Below are positions 16,733 to 26,833 of a stretch of DNA of 64,000 nucleotides, piece after piece. Origin of the DNA: Pseudorhodoferax sp. Leaf267. Lineage in GTDB: Bacteria > Pseudomonadota > Gammaproteobacteria > Burkholderiales > Burkholderiaceae_C. The stretch lies in assembly GCF_001422405.1 (NCBI RefSeq), contig NZ_LMMV01000012.1, positions 987,466 through 1,051,465 on the forward strand, given 5' to 3'. Under the pieces are notes generated by a model, which did no database searches, had not been told where the DNA came from, and was given only the letters and a program-made list of their open reading frames with translations. The first letter of the stretch is position 1, and each line of letters starts with the position of its first letter. A program made the translations under genes and the position numbers.

Positions 16733-18013
16733 ATGCCGACCCAATCACGCTTTGCGCAGCCCTACCGTCTGCTGGTTCCCCTTCTGATGGCGCTGGCCGT
16801 CGCGGGTTGTTCCAAGGGAGAAACGGACAAGGCCGCGCCCAAGGCGGCCGCCGCGCCGCAGGCCAAGGACGTCGGCGTCGTGACGCTGAAGGCCGAGCGC
16901 CTGGCCTTCACCACCGAACTGTCCGGGCGCACCGCGGCGCCTGTCGTGGCTCAGATCCGCCCGCAGGTCGGCGGCATCGTGCAAAAGCGCCTGTTCACCG
17001 AGGGCTCGCTGGTCAAGGCCGGCCAGGTGCTGTACCAGCTGGACCCGGCCAGCTTCGACGCCACGCGCGCCAGCGCCCTGGCCAATGTGCGCAAGGCCGA
17101 GACCACGCTCGCCACGGCCCGCAGTGTGGCCAGGCGCAATGCCGAGCTCGTGAAGATCGACGCCATTAGCCAGCAGCTCAACGAGCAGACCGCGGCGGCT
17201 GCACTGCAGGCCGAGGCCGAGCTCGCCGTGGCCCGCGCCACCGAACAGACGGCCCGCATCAACCTGGACCGCACGCGCATCGTGGCGCCCATCAGTGGCT
17301 GGATCGAGATGTCCAGCGTGACCTCCGGCGCGCTGGTCACCGCCGACCAGGCCACGCCGCTGACGACCATCCAGCAGCTCGACCCCGTCTATGTGCACGT
17401 GACCCAGTCCAGCGCCGAACTGCTGCGCTTGAAGCGCGATCTGGCCAGTGGCCGCCTGTCTCGCGGCAAGTCCGACGAGGCACCGATCCGCCTGCTGCTC
17501 GAAGACGGCAGCACCTACCCGCACCCCGGCCGGCTGACCTTCAGCGGCGTGACCGTGGACCCGGGCACCGGCAGCGTGACGCTGCGCGCCGTCGTGCCCA
17601 ATCCCGACCGCATGTTGATGCCCGGCATGTACGTGCGTGCCGTCCTGCAGGAGGGCGTGGCCGAAGATGCGCTGCTGGTGCCCCAGCAGGGCGTGACGCG
17701 CGCGCCCGACGGCAGCGCCTCGGCCATCGTGGTCGGGCCGGACAACAAGCTGGTCAAGCGCGACATCAAGGTCGGCCGCGCACTGGGCAGCCGCTGGCAG
17801 GTGCTGGACGGGTTGGCCGCTGGCGACCGCGTGATGGTCGAAGGCTCGCAGCGCGCGCGCGTGGGCGATCTGGTGCGCGCGTCCGAGGTCGTGCCCAAGG
17901 CCGACCCGGCAGCGCCCGGCAATGGCGCGAACGGCGCCAACGGCGGTGGCAACGGCACCGGCCCGGGCCCCGTGGCCAGCGCCGGCCCGGCTGCGGCCAA
18001 GCTCGCTCCCTGA
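16733..18013 (+). CDS. RND efflux periplasmic adaptor subunit (AcrA/MexA-like lipoprotein)
   Basis: Membrane fusion protein linking the inner-membrane pump to the outer-membrane channel; 426 residues. A lipoprotein signal ends at LAVAGC with Cys26 the lipidation site. The body follows the family order: barrel (FTTELSGRTAAPVVAQIRPQ), lipoyl half (VGGIVQKRLFTEGSLVKAGQ), helical hairpin with heptads, lipoyl return (TRIVAPISGWI) and the membrane-proximal domain. The tail after residue 390 is Gly/Asn/Ala-rich low-complexity sequence. First gene of a three-gene pump operon; 18 bases to the transporter. Confidence 0.95.
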   Translation: MPTQSRFAQPYRLLVPLLMALAVAGCSKGETDKAAPKAAAAPQAKDVGVVTLKAERLAFTTELSGRTAAPVVAQIRPQVGGIVQKRLFTEGSLVKAGQVLYQLDPASFDATRASALANVRKAETTLATARSVARRNAELVKIDAISQQLNEQTAAAALQAEAELAVARATEQTARINLDRTRIVAPISGWIEMSSVTSGALVTADQATPLTTIQQLDPVYVHVTQSSAELLRLKRDLASGRLSRGKSDEAPIRLLLEDGSTYPHPGRLTFSGVTVDPGTGSVTLRAVVPNPDRMLMPGMYVRAVLQEGVAEDALLVPQQGVTRAPDGSASAIVVGPDNKLVKRDIKVGRALGSRWQVLDGLAAGDRVMVEGSQRARVGDLVRASEVVPKADPAAPGNGANGANGGGNGTGPGPVASAGPAAAKLAP

Positions 18014-18031
18014 GCGTCAGGAGTCTCCGAC

Positions 18032-21000
18032 ATGGCGCAGTTTTTCATCGAGCGCCCCATCTTCGCGTGGGTGCTGTCCATCATCATCATGCTCGCCGGC
18101 CTGATGTCCATCCGGACCTTGCCGCTGGAGCAGTACCCCGACATCGCGCCGCCGCGCGTGTCCGTCGGCTCCACCTACACCGGAGCCTCGGCCAAGACCG
18201 TGGAAGACTCGGTCACCCAGATCGTCGAGCAACAGATGAAGGGGCTGGACAACCTGCTGTACATGCAGAGCACCAGCAACTCGTCCGGCCAGTCGCGCAT
18301 CACGCTGACCTTCGCACCCGGCACCGACATCGACGTGGCCCAGATGCAGGTGCAGAACAAGATGCAGCCGGCCTTGTCGCGGCTGCCGCAGCAGGTGCAA
18401 AGCCGCGGCGTGTTCGTGACCAAGGGCGGCAATGACTTTTTGATGGTCATCGCCTTCTACTCTGGCGACCGCAGCGCCTCGGCCGTGGACGTGGGCGACT
18501 ACATCAACAGCAACCTGGTCGACGTGATCAGCCGCGTCGATGGCGTTGGCGAGGTGCAGGTGCTGGGCACGGGCTACGCCATGCGCATCTGGCTGGACCC
18601 GGACAAGCTGCGCAAGTACTCGCTGATGCCGTCCGACATCAACACCGCGCTGCAGGCCCAGAATGCCCAGGTCTCGGCTGGCCAACTTGGCGCGCTGCCG
18701 GCGGTGTCGGACCAGCAACTCACCGCCACCATCACCGCGCGCAGCAAGCTCGAGACCGTGGAGCAGTTCGGCAACGTGGTGCTGCGCGTGACGCCCGACG
18801 GCGCCGTCGTGCGCCTGAGCGACGTGGCTCGCATCGAGCTGGGCGCCGAGAACCTGACCGTGCGCTCGCTGCTGCGCGGCCAGCCCGGCGCCGGCCTGGG
18901 CGTGGTGCTGGCGGACGGTGCGAACGCGGTCAAGGTGGCCGAGGCCGTGAATGCCAAGATCGCCGAGTTGCAGCCGTTCTTCCCGAACCAGCTGCAGACC
19001 TTCGTGACCTACGACACCACGCCGTTCGTGAGCGCCTCGATCGAGGAAGTGGTGAAGGCGCTGCTCGAAGCTGTGCTGCTCGTGGTGCTGGTGATGTACG
19101 TGTTCCTGCAAAACTTCCGCGCCACGTTGATCCCGGCGATCACGGTGCCGGTGGTGCTGCTGGGCACTTTCGGTGTGCTGTCGGCCGCGGGCTACTCGAT
19201 CAACACCTTGACCATGTTCGCCATGGTGCTGGCCATCGGCCTGTTGGTGGACGACGCCATCGTGGTGGTGGAGAACGTCGAGCGCGTGATGAGCGAGGAA
19301 GGCCTGTCGCCCAGGGAGGCTACCAAGAAGTCCATGGCCGAGATCACGCCGGCGCTGGTCGGCATCGCGCTGGTGCTGTCGGCCGTGTTCATTCCCATGG
19401 CCTTCTTCGGGGGGTCGACGGGCGTGATCTACCGGCAGTTCTCCATCACCATCGTGTCGTCCATGGTGCTGTCGGTGCTGGTGGCCCTGTCGCTCACGCC
19501 GGCCTTGTGCGCCTCGCTGCTCAAGCCCATTCCCAAGGGCGCGCACGGCCCGCACGGCGCGGCGCCGCGGCGCGGGCCGCTGGGCTGGGTGGACCGCTTC
19601 TTCGCGGGCTTCAACAAGGGCTTCGACCGCAGCGCTAACCGCTACCAGCGCACCGTGGGCGGCATCCTCAAGCGCAGCAAGCGCAGCTTGATCGTCTACG
19701 CGCTGATCCTGGTCGGGGTGGGCGTGCTGTTCACGCGGTTGCCGACCGCCTTCCTGCCCGACGAGGACCAGGGCTTCGTCTCCGTGCTGATCAACCTGCC
19801 GCCCGGTGCATCCAACGCGCGGCTGCAGCCCGTCGTGACCCAGGTGCAGGACTACTTCGCCGCACAGCCGGATGTGGTGAGCGTCAACGTGCTGACCGGC
19901 CAGAACGGCGACCAGAGCTCGGCACGCGCTTTCGTCAAGCTCAAGGAATGGGACGAGCGCTCGCGGCCGGAGCAATCGGCCGCTGCCATCGCCCGCAAAG
20001 CCAGCGCCGACCTGGGCAAGGTGCGCGACGCGCGCATCATCGTGCAGCTGCCGCCTGCGGTGCGCGGCCTGGGCGCGGCCGCCGGCTTCAACTTCTACCT
20101 GAAGGACATCAACGGCCTGGGCCATGACGCGCTGGTGGCCGCTCGCCAGAAGGCAATGGAGCTGTTGCAGGCACGGCCCGAGCTGCGCAACGTGCGCATG
20201 AACGGCCTGGAGGACACACCTGAGTTCCGCATCGACATCGACGATGCACGTGCCGGCGCGCTGAGCCTGTCGACCAGCGCGGTGGACAGCACGCTTTCCA
20301 CCGCCATGGGTGGCACCTACGTGAACGACTTCCTGAACAACGGCCGCGTCAAGCGCGTCTACATGCAGGGCGATGCGGCCTTCCGCATGCTGCCGTCTGA
20401 CATCGAGCGCTGGAGCGCGCGCAACACGTTGGGCCAGATGGTGCCGTTCCATGCCTTCTCCAGCACGCGCTGGAGCTACGGTTCGCCGCAGCTGGCGCGC
20501 TACAACGGTGCCCCGGCCTACGAATTCACGGGCGAAGCGGCGCCGGGCATCAGTTCGGGCGCGGCCATGATGGCGGTGGAGGAAGTGATGAAGCAGATGC
20601 CGGTCGGTATCGACTACGAATGGACTGGCGCGTCGTTCCAGGAGCGGCTGTCCGGTGCGCAGGCGCCAATGCTCTACGCCATCTCCATCCTGTTCGTGTT
20701 CCTGTGCCTGGCAGCACTGTACGAGAGCTGGTCCGTGCCGTTCTCGGTCATCCTGGTGGTGCCGCTGGGGATCATCGGCGCGCTGCTGTTCACCAGCACG
20801 CGCGGGCTCACCAACGACGTGTACTTCCAGGTCGGCCTGCTGACGACCGTCGGGCTTTCGTCCAAGAACGCCATCCTGATCGTGGAGTTCGCCAAGCAGC
20901 TGCAGGAGCAGGGCAAGAGCGTGTTCGACGCCACCATGGAGGCCGTGCGGCTGCGGCTGCGGCCCATCCTGATGACCTCGCTGGCCTTTGGCTTCGGCGT

Positions 21001-21202
21001 GCTGCCGCTGGCCATCGGCACCGGCGCGGGCGCTGGAGGCCGCCAGGCCATCGGCACCTCGGTGCTGGGCGGCATGGCCGTCGGCACGGCCTTGGGCATC
21101 TTCTTCGTGCCGCTGTTCTTCGTGCTGATCCGCGGCTTCCTGGAGAAGCGGCGCAAGCCGGCGCCCGAGCCTGCGGCCCTGGCCGGACAGGGGAGCCACT
21201 GA
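18032..21202 (+). CDS. RND multidrug efflux transporter, HAE1 family (AcrB/MexB-like)
   Basis: Inner-membrane proton antiporter of 1056 residues, the expected length for AcrB/MexB. It starts with the family signature MAQFFIERPIFAWVLSI and has 12 membrane segments with two large periplasmic loops. The proton-relay aspartates Asp407 and Asp408 are in LLVDDAIVVVENVER, in the same positions as in AcrB. A ribosome binding site (AGGAG) lies 10 bases before the ATG. Hydrophobic HAE1 pumps export antibiotics, solvents and dyes; substrates cannot be predicted. The stop overlaps the start of the channel gene (TGATG). Confidence 0.97.
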   Translation: MAQFFIERPIFAWVLSIIIMLAGLMSIRTLPLEQYPDIAPPRVSVGSTYTGASAKTVEDSVTQIVEQQMKGLDNLLYMQSTSNSSGQSRITLTFAPGTDIDVAQMQVQNKMQPALSRLPQQVQSRGVFVTKGGNDFLMVIAFYSGDRSASAVDVGDYINSNLVDVISRVDGVGEVQVLGTGYAMRIWLDPDKLRKYSLMPSDINTALQAQNAQVSAGQLGALPAVSDQQLTATITARSKLETVEQFGNVVLRVTPDGAVVRLSDVARIELGAENLTVRSLLRGQPGAGLGVVLADGANAVKVAEAVNAKIAELQPFFPNQLQTFVTYDTTPFVSASIEEVVKALLEAVLLVVLVMYVFLQNFRATLIPAITVPVVLLGTFGVLSAAGYSINTLTMFAMVLAIGLLVDDAIVVVENVERVMSEEGLSPREATKKSMAEITPALVGIALVLSAVFIPMAFFGGSTGVIYRQFSITIVSSMVLSVLVALSLTPALCASLLKPIPKGAHGPHGAAPRRGPLGWVDRFFAGFNKGFDRSANRYQRTVGGILKRSKRSLIVYALILVGVGVLFTRLPTAFLPDEDQGFVSVLINLPPGASNARLQPVVTQVQDYFAAQPDVVSVNVLTGQNGDQSSARAFVKLKEWDERSRPEQSAAAIARKASADLGKVRDARIIVQLPPAVRGLGAAAGFNFYLKDINGLGHDALVAARQKAMELLQARPELRNVRMNGLEDTPEFRIDIDDARAGALSLSTSAVDSTLSTAMGGTYVNDFLNNGRVKRVYMQGDAAFRMLPSDIERWSARNTLGQMVPFHAFSSTRWSYGSPQLARYNGAPAYEFTGEAAPGISSGAAMMAVEEVMKQMPVGIDYEWTGASFQERLSGAQAPMLYAISILFVFLCLAALYESWSVPFSVILVVPLGIIGALLFTSTRGLTNDVYFQVGLLTTVGLSSKNAILIVEFAKQLQEQGKSVFDATMEAVRLRLRPILMTSLAFGFGVLPLAIGTGAGAGGRQAIGTSVLGGMAVGTALGIFFVPLFFVLIRGFLEKRRKPAPEPAALAGQGSH

Positions 21203-22644
21203 TGCGCGCTCGTTTTCCGCTGGCGTCACTGGCCGCCGCACTGGCCCTGAGCGGCTGCATGAACCTGGCACCGCGCTACGAGCAGCCAATCGCCCCGGTG
21301 CCCACGGCCTGGCCATCGGCGGCGATGCAGCCCGCGAACGCCACGGTGGCCGTTCCCGCCCTGACCGGCTGGCGCGACTTCTTCGTGGACACGCGGCTGC
21401 GCGAAGTCGTGGCCCTGGCCCTGCAGAACAACCGCGACCTGCGTGTGTCCACGCTCAACATCGAGCGCGCCCGCGCCATTTACGGCATCCAGAGCGCGGC
21501 GGCATTGCCCACGTTCGACATCGGCGCCGGCGCGAGCCGCGGACGCACGCCGGGCGGCCTGACGACCAACGGCCAGCCGCGCATCTCCGAGAGCTTCAGC
21601 GCCGACCTGGGTTTGACGGCCTACGAGCTCGACTTCTTCGGCCGGGTGCGCAACCTGTCCGAAGCGGCGCTGCAGGACTTCTTCACGACCGAGGAGACGC
21701 GCCGCAGCGCGCAGATCAGCCTGGTGTCGTCGGTCGCCGCAGCCTGGCTGCAACTGGCCACCGACCAGCAGCGCCTGCAGCTGGCGCGCGACACCTTGGC
21801 CAACCAGCGCCGCTCATTCGACCTGGTCCGGCGCGCGAACGAGCTGGGCGCCCAGTCCGGCGTGGCTGTGGCCCAGTCGCAGACGACGGTGGAGTCGGCG
21901 CGCGCCGACGTTGCCGCCTACGACGCGCTGGTCGAGCAGGACCGCAATGCGCTGGCCCTGCTGGTCGGCGCCAGCGTGCCGGCCGAGCTGCTGCCCGGCA
22001 GTGCGACCGATGTCGTCAGCCTCTTGCCGGCGCCGCCGGCCGAGCTGCCGTCCAGCGTGCTGCAGCAGCGGCCCGACGTGCTGGCGGCCGAGCATGCGCT
22101 GCGTGCGAGCAACGCCGACATCGGTGCAGCACGCGCGGCCTTCTACCCACGCATCGCCTTGACCGGCTCGGCCGGCGTTGCGTCCAGCAGCCTGGGCGAC
22201 CTGTTCCAGGGCAGCAGCCGCGCCTGGAGCTTCGGCCCGTCGATCAGCCTGCCGATTTTCGACGGGGGTGCGCGCCGCAACAGCCTGCGCGCGGCCGAGG
22301 TACAGCGCGACATCCAGATCGCCACCTACGAGAAGACCATCCAGACCGCATTCCGCGAAGTCGCCGATGCGCTGGCCGCCCGCCGCACGCTCGCCGAGCG
22401 GCTGGACGCGCAGCGCGCGCTGGTCGCGGCCAGCACGCGCAGCTTCGACCTGGCGCAGGCCTTGTTCAAGGGCGGCAGTGGCAGCTATCTGGACGTGCTG
22501 GACGCGCAGCGCACGCTGTACGGCGCGCAGCAGTCGCTGATCAGCCTGCAGCTGACCGAGCAGGGCAACCGGCTCACGCTGTACAAGGTGCTGGGCGGCG
22601 GCTGGAGCGAGCAGACGCCTGCGCCGGCCGCGACAGCCGGCTGA
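21202..22644 (+). CDS. outer membrane efflux lipoprotein (OprM/NodT family)
   Basis: Outer-membrane channel completing the pump; 480 residues. The lipoprotein signal ends LALSGC with Cys19. Two repeated OEP domains follow, with characteristic segments WRDFFVDTRLREVVALALQNN, RQ-like hairpins, and QRPDVLAAEHALRASNADIGAARAAFYP split over about residues 285-320. LPIFDGGARRNSL and the C-terminal SYLDVLDAQRTLY are also typical. It shares one base with the transporter stop, so the three subunits should be made together. Confidence 0.95.
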   Translation: MRARFPLASLAAALALSGCMNLAPRYEQPIAPVPTAWPSAAMQPANATVAVPALTGWRDFFVDTRLREVVALALQNNRDLRVSTLNIERARAIYGIQSAAALPTFDIGAGASRGRTPGGLTTNGQPRISESFSADLGLTAYELDFFGRVRNLSEAALQDFFTTEETRRSAQISLVSSVAAAWLQLATDQQRLQLARDTLANQRRSFDLVRRANELGAQSGVAVAQSQTTVESARADVAAYDALVEQDRNALALLVGASVPAELLPGSATDVVSLLPAPPAELPSSVLQQRPDVLAAEHALRASNADIGAARAAFYPRIALTGSAGVASSSLGDLFQGSSRAWSFGPSISLPIFDGGARRNSLRAAEVQRDIQIATYEKTIQTAFREVADALAARRTLAERLDAQRALVAASTRSFDLAQALFKGGSGSYLDVLDAQRTLYGAQQSLISLQLTEQGNRLTLYKVLGGGWSEQTPAPAATAG

Positions 22645-22710
22645 GCGCGCGGGCGGCACAATCGGCGCGCGGTGGCCAAAGAGCCGCCGCGTTCACGAGG
22701 AGACAAGCCC

Positions 22711-23328
22711 ATGCCCGCGCCCCAGGTGCAATTCCTGTACGACTTCGGCAGCCCCAACGCCTACCTGAGCCACCGCGTCATCCCGCAGATCGAGGCCCGC
22801 ACTGGTGTGCGCTTCGACTACGTGCCCGTGCTGCTCGGCGGTCTGTTCAAGCTGGCCAACAACCGCTCGCCGGTCGAGGCCTATGCCGAGATTCCGAACA
22901 AGCTGGCCTACGAGCGCCTGGAGATGCAGCGCTTCATCGCGCGCCATGCGCTGACGGCCTACCGCCACAACCCGCATTTCCCGGTCAACACGCTCCAGGT
23001 GATGCGCGGCGCCACCGCCGCGGCGCTGGACGGCCAGCTGGCCGCCTACAACGAGGCCGTATTCAGCGCCATGTGGGAGCAGGGCCTGAAGATGGACGAC
23101 CCCGCCGTGATCCGCCAGGCGCTGGACGCCGCCGGCCTGGATGGCGCGCGCACGCTGGAGCGCATGCAGGACCCGGCGGTCAAGGCACAGCTGCTGGCCA
23201 GCACCCAGCAGGCCTACGAGCGCGGCGCCTTCGGTTCGCCGACCTTCTTCGTGGGCATCGAGATCTACTTCGGCAAGGACAAGCTGCCCGAGGTCGAGCG
23301 CGAGATCACGCGGGCCGCGCAGGCCTGA
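22711..23328 (+). CDS. 2-hydroxychromene-2-carboxylate isomerase family protein (DsbA-like fold)
   Basis: A 205-residue member of the HCCA isomerase/GST-kappa family, which uses glutathione. It begins VQFLYDFGSPNAYLSHR, where the serine of GSPNAYL takes the place of the DsbA cysteine, and ends with the thioredoxin-like loop FGSPTFFVG. Classical members act in naphthalene degradation, but most genomic copies have unknown substrates. ATG at 22711 has a clear AGGAG site 8 bases upstream. It is followed by a monooxygenase-domain gene on the same strand. Confidence 0.9.
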   Translation: MPAPQVQFLYDFGSPNAYLSHRVIPQIEARTGVRFDYVPVLLGGLFKLANNRSPVEAYAEIPNKLAYERLEMQRFIARHALTAYRHNPHFPVNTLQVMRGATAAALDGQLAAYNEAVFSAMWEQGLKMDDPAVIRQALDAAGLDGARTLERMQDPAVKAQLLASTQQAYERGAFGSPTFFVGIEIYFGKDKLPEVEREITRAAQA

Positions 23329-23362
23329 ACCCCATTCGTTTTTTCAACAGGGAGACCGACCC

Positions 23363-23677
23363 ATGATCCAGGTACTGGCCATCATCACCACCCAGCCCGG
23401 CAAGCGCGCCGACGTGCTGGCCGCCTTCAACGAGAACCGCCCCGCCGTGCTGGCCGAGGCCGGCTGCGTCGAATACGGCGCCGTGGTCGATGCGGCGAAC
23501 CTGCCGTCCGGCTGGGCCAGCTTCGGCCCCGACGTGTTCGTCGTCGTCGAGAAATGGGAGAGCATGGACGCGCTCAAGGCCCACGCCAAGGCGCCGCACA
23601 TGGCGGCCTACGGCGCCAGGGTCAAGGACTGGCTCGTGAACCGGGCCATCCATGTGATGGAGCCCGTGGGCGGCTGA
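23363..23677 (+). CDS. antibiotic biosynthesis monooxygenase (ABM) domain protein
   Basis: A 104-residue single-domain protein with a dimeric ferredoxin-like fold. Typical segments are IITTQPGKRADVLAAF, AGCVEYGAVVD and VVVEKWESMDALKAH. ABM proteins include quinol monooxygenases (YgiN) and heme-degrading enzymes, but the family call does not fix a reaction. Ribosome binding site GGGAG lies about 8 bases before the ATG. The 34-base gap from the isomerase gene suggests a shared transcript. Confidence 0.88.
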   Translation: MIQVLAIITTQPGKRADVLAAFNENRPAVLAEAGCVEYGAVVDAANLPSGWASFGPDVFVVVEKWESMDALKAHAKAPHMAAYGARVKDWLVNRAIHVMEPVGG

Positions 23678-23678
23678 C

Positions 23679-24674
23679 TCAGTTCGAGACCTCGGGCCGC
23701 GACCACAGGCCCGCGTTCGCGGCGCGCTCCTGCAGCAGGCCCAGCACGGCGTCGATGAAGGGCGTGTCCATGCCCAGCCGGTCGCCCACCTCGGCCACGG
23801 CGCCGATGATGGTGTCCAGCTCCAGCGCGCGGCCGGCTTCCATGTCCTGCTGCATGGAGCTCTTCACGCCGGCCAGGCGCTGCATGGCCTGCAGCCGCTG
23901 TTCGACTTCCATGCCCAGATCCAGGCCCAGCCGCTGCGCCAGTGCCTGGAATTCTTCCATCATGCGCGTGGCCAATGCTCTGAGCAGCGGGTTGGCCAGC
24001 ACGCCGCCGATGGTGGTGCCCGTGAGCGCGCCGATGGGGTTGGCCGTGAGGTTGCCCCACAGCTTTACCCAGGTCTCGCGCTGGATCGACGCAGCCCGCT
24101 CGGGCGCGAAGCCGGCGGCGCGCAGCAGCTCGACCACCTGGGGTGCCCGCGGGGCATCTGTGGAGACCGCATCGCCCAGCACCAGCTTGTCGCCGGGCGC
24201 GGGGCAGATCACACCGTCGGCATCCACATGGGCGGCCACGTAGACCACGCACCCCACGCACTGCGCGGGTGGCAACACGCGCGCCAGCTCGCCCTGCGGG
24301 TCCACGGTGTCCAGGCGCTCGCCGTGCAGCGGCCCGGGCAGGCCCGCGAAGAACCACCACGGGATGCCGTTCATGGCCGAGACGATGGTGGTCTGCGGCC
24401 CGATCAAGGGCGCCAGTTGGGCTGCAGAGGCGACCAGCGCAGGCGCCTTCACGCTGATGAACACCAGGTCTTGCTGGCCCAGCTCCGCGGCGTCGGCCGC
24501 GATCCGGTGCCGCGTCGTGTGGAACCGCTCCCCGTCACGCATGCGCAGGCCGCGTTCGGCGAGCGCTGTCGCCTGCGTGGGGCGCACCAGCAGGCTCACG
24601 TCCTGGCCGCTGCGCGCCAGCCGCGACGCGATGCAGCCGCCGATGGCGCCCGCGCCGACCAGCGCGACCTGCAA
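23679..24674 (-). CDS. ketopantoate reductase family protein (PanE/ApbA)
   Basis: A 331-residue NADP-dependent 2-ketoacid reductase. The Rossmann motif VALVGAGAIGG is at residues 3-13, with a family lysine region at ISVKAP and the C-terminal helical domain marked by KLWGNLTANPIGALTG. It starts with TTG at 24674, chosen because GGAG lies about 7 bases upstream and the next Met would cut into the nucleotide-binding motif. PanE paralogues are common, so a role in pantothenate synthesis is possible but not assured. Three bases separate it from the hydroxybutyrate dehydrogenase stop. Confidence 0.88.
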   Translation of the reverse strand: MQVALVGAGAIGGCIASRLARSGQDVSLLVRPTQATALAERGLRMRDGERFHTTRHRIAADAAELGQQDLVFISVKAPALVASAAQLAPLIGPQTTIVSAMNGIPWWFFAGLPGPLHGERLDTVDPQGELARVLPPAQCVGCVVYVAAHVDADGVICPAPGDKLVLGDAVSTDAPRAPQVVELLRAAGFAPERAASIQRETWVKLWGNLTANPIGALTGTTIGGVLANPLLRALATRMMEEFQALAQRLGLDLGMEVEQRLQAMQRLAGVKSSMQQDMEAGRALELDTIIGAVAEVGDRLGMDTPFIDAVLGLLQERAANAGLWSRPEVSN

Positions 24675-24677
24675 GGC

Positions 24678-25457
24678 TTACTCCATCGCCCAGCCGTGGC
24701 TGACGATCAGCGACTGGCCGGTCAACGCATTGCTCGGGAAGGCGGCGAACAGCAGCGCCACTTCGGCCACGTCGTCCACGGTGGTGAACTCGCCGTCTAC
24801 GGTGTCCTTGAGCATGACCTTCTTGATCACGTCCTCTTCGCTGATCTTGAGCGTGGCGGCCTGTTCGGGGATCTGCTTTTCCACCAGCGGCGTGCGCACG
24901 AAGCCCGGGCAGATCACGTTGGCGCGCACGCCGTGCGGGCCGCCTTCCTTGGCCAGCACGCGGGCCAGGCCCAACAGGCCGTGCTTGGCGGTCACGTAGG
25001 GCGCCTTCAGCACCGAGGCCAGCTTGGAATGCACCGAGCCCATGAGGATGATGGAGCCGCTCTTTTGCGCGTACATCAGCGGGATCACGGCCTTGGTCGT
25101 GAGGAAGGCGCCGTCCAGGTGGATGGCGAGCATCTTCTTCCACTCGGAGAAGGGGAACTCCTCGATCGGGTGCACGATCTGCACGCCGGCATTGCTGACC
25201 AGCACGTCCACGGTCTTCCAGGCCGCGACGACCTCGGCCACGCCCGCGTTGACCTGCTCCTCGCTGGTCACGTCCATGGCCACGCTCATGGCCTGGTGGC
25301 CGGCCTTGCGCAGCTCGGCGGCCGTGGCCTCGGCGGCGGTCTTGTTCATGTCGGCGATCACGACGCGGGCGCCTTCCTGGGCGTACTTGATCGCGATTTC
25401 CTTGCCGATGCCGCTGGCGGCACCGGTGACGAGGGCGACTTTGTCTTGGAGTTTCAT
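24678..25457 (-). CDS. 3-hydroxybutyrate dehydrogenase (short-chain dehydrogenase)
   Basis: NAD-dependent SDR of 259 residues, probably oxidising 3-hydroxybutyrate in polyhydroxybutyrate turnover. The cofactor motif TGAASGIG is at 11-18 and the catalytic residues are Ser141, Tyr154 and Lys158 (YVTAKHG). The segments [20 protein letters not shown] and [15 protein letters not shown] closely match bacterial 3-hydroxybutyrate dehydrogenases. A patatin-like lipase gene 40 bases upstream on the same strand supports a link to storage polymer or lipid metabolism. An AAGGA site precedes the ATG. Confidence 0.9.
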   Translation of the reverse strand: MKLQDKVALVTGAASGIGKEIAIKYAQEGARVVIADMNKTAAEATAAELRKAGHQAMSVAMDVTSEEQVNAGVAEVVAAWKTVDVLVSNAGVQIVHPIEEFPFSEWKKMLAIHLDGAFLTTKAVIPLMYAQKSGSIILMGSVHSKLASVLKAPYVTAKHGLLGLARVLAKEGGPHGVRANVICPGFVRTPLVEKQIPEQAATLKISEEDVIKKVMLKDTVDGEFTTVDDVAEVALLFAAFPSNALTGQSLIVSHGWAME

Positions 25458-25497
25458 GGCCTGGTCCTTGAAGAGTGGGGGAGGGGGTTGCGAAAAA

Positions 25498-26700
25498 TCA
25501 GTTGCGGCTGCCCAGGGGCGGCACGAGGTCGAGCACGGTGATGCCGCCGCGCTTGCGTTGGCGATGCGTCCAGCGTGGGTCGGCGAAGCTGGCCTGCACG
25601 TCGGCACGGCCCGCGGCCCAGTGGTCGCGCACGGTCTGGCGCGAGAACTCGTAGTCCTTGGACTGCTGGGCGTGCAGCTTGCTGCGGTGGATCAAGTGCA
25701 TGACCGTGATCGCCTGGCACGAGCCCGCGTTCAGCAGCGCGTGCAGGTCCGGGTCGTCCTTGAAGTTGGCCGGCAGCTTGTCGGCCAGGCGCTGCGCGGC
25801 CTCGGCCAGCTTCTGCTGCTGGGCGATCAGGTCGGTGTTCATGCGCGTGCGGCTGGCGTATTGGATGTCCTTGGCGCGCTCGGCCACTTCGTCCAGGTTG
25901 CGCGGCACGGCGCCGCGCGCGCTGAACAGGTCGACCTGGAACACCAGCAGGTCGTCGGTGGCCGGCTGGTCGATCACGTACTGCAGCGGCGTGTTGGACA
26001 CCAGCCCGCCGTCCCAGTAGCTGCGCCCGTCCATGGTCACGGGCGCGAAGCCCGGTGGCAGCGAGCCGCTGGCTAGCACGTGCTGCGCGCTGATGGGGCG
26101 TTCGCAGGTCGGGTCGGCCGAGTCGAAGTACACCGAGTTGCCGGTGGCCACGTCGACCGCGCCGACCGACAGCCGCACCTTGCCCGCGGCCACGTCGGTG
26201 TTGATGAGGTCGAAGTCCACCAGCCGCTCCAGCGTGGCCAGCAGCGGCGAGGCGTCGTACCAGCTCAATGCGCCGTCCGTGCCCTGCGGCTGGAACGGCG
26301 CGGGCGGCAGGCGTGGCGTGAAAAAGCCCGGCACGCCGAACATCGCCACCTGCGCGGCGCTGGAGGCGTTGTACAGGCTGCGCAGATCTTCGCCGATGCG
26401 CCCGGGCGGTGGCTGCAACAGCAGCCGGGAGGACACGCCTTCCCAGAATTCGCGCAGCCGCGCCACGCGGTGCTCGGGCCGGTTGCCGGCGATCAAGGTG
26501 GCGTTGATGGCGCCGATGGAGACACCGGCCACCCACTCGGGTGCGATGTCGCGCTCGGCCAGCGCCTCGTACACGCCGGCCTGGTAGGCGCCGAGCGCGC
26601 CGCCGCCTTGCAGCACCAGCACGCAGCGCTCGGGCGGCTCGTTCTTGGGTCGCGCTTCGCTGCGCAGGGACGAGGAAGATGCGGACGCTGAGAGGGCCAT
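25498..26700 (-). CDS. patatin-like phospholipase with DUF3734-type C-terminus
   Basis: A 400-residue serine acyl hydrolase. The oxyanion loop is [11 protein letters not shown] from residue 32, the nucleophile is Ser61 in GVSIG, and the catalytic aspartate is Asp230 in DGGLVSN. The C-terminal third resembles DUF3734, common in patatins of PHB-forming bacteria. Start 26700 (MALSAS) is uncertain: an in-frame ATG at 26754 exists, but a TATACT -10-like box lies between the two, favouring the shorter form. Likely a lipase or polymer-associated esterase acting with the downstream hydroxybutyrate dehydrogenase. Confidence 0.88.
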   Translation of the reverse strand: MALSASASSSSLRSEARPKNEPPERCVLVLQGGGALGAYQAGVYEALAERDIAPEWVAGVSIGAINATLIAGNRPEHRVARLREFWEGVSSRLLLQPPPGRIGEDLRSLYNASSAAQVAMFGVPGFFTPRLPPAPFQPQGTDGALSWYDASPLLATLERLVDFDLINTDVAAGKVRLSVGAVDVATGNSVYFDSADPTCERPISAQHVLASGSLPPGFAPVTMDGRSYWDGGLVSNTPLQYVIDQPATDDLLVFQVDLFSARGAVPRNLDEVAERAKDIQYASRTRMNTDLIAQQQKLAEAAQRLADKLPANFKDDPDLHALLNAGSCQAITVMHLIHRSKLHAQQSKDYEFSRQTVRDHWAAGRADVQASFADPRWTHRQRKRGGITVLDLVPPLGSRN

Positions 26701-26833
26701 GGAGGAAGCGGGTGCGGTGCCGGAATGCTGCGATGCAGTATAGGGGTGCACCATGGCGCAATGGTTCCGCCAGGCCGGCACCGCGGCCCTGGACATAATG
26801 GCCGGCTCTGCTTTTCAGCCTTCAGGAAATCGC

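Noticed and set aside
18017..21316. Open frame of about 1100 codons antisense to the RND transporter, and similar long frames at 5170-7779, 8082-10772 and 59946-62540.
   Set aside because: They mirror real genes, have Arg/His/Gln/Gly-rich compositions typical of GC-driven shadows, show no domains and lack ribosome binding sites.
22645..22710. GC-rich inverted repeat after the efflux operon (GCGCGC arms) as a terminator.
   Set aside because: The arms are simple GCGC sequence expected at this base composition and no T-tract follows.
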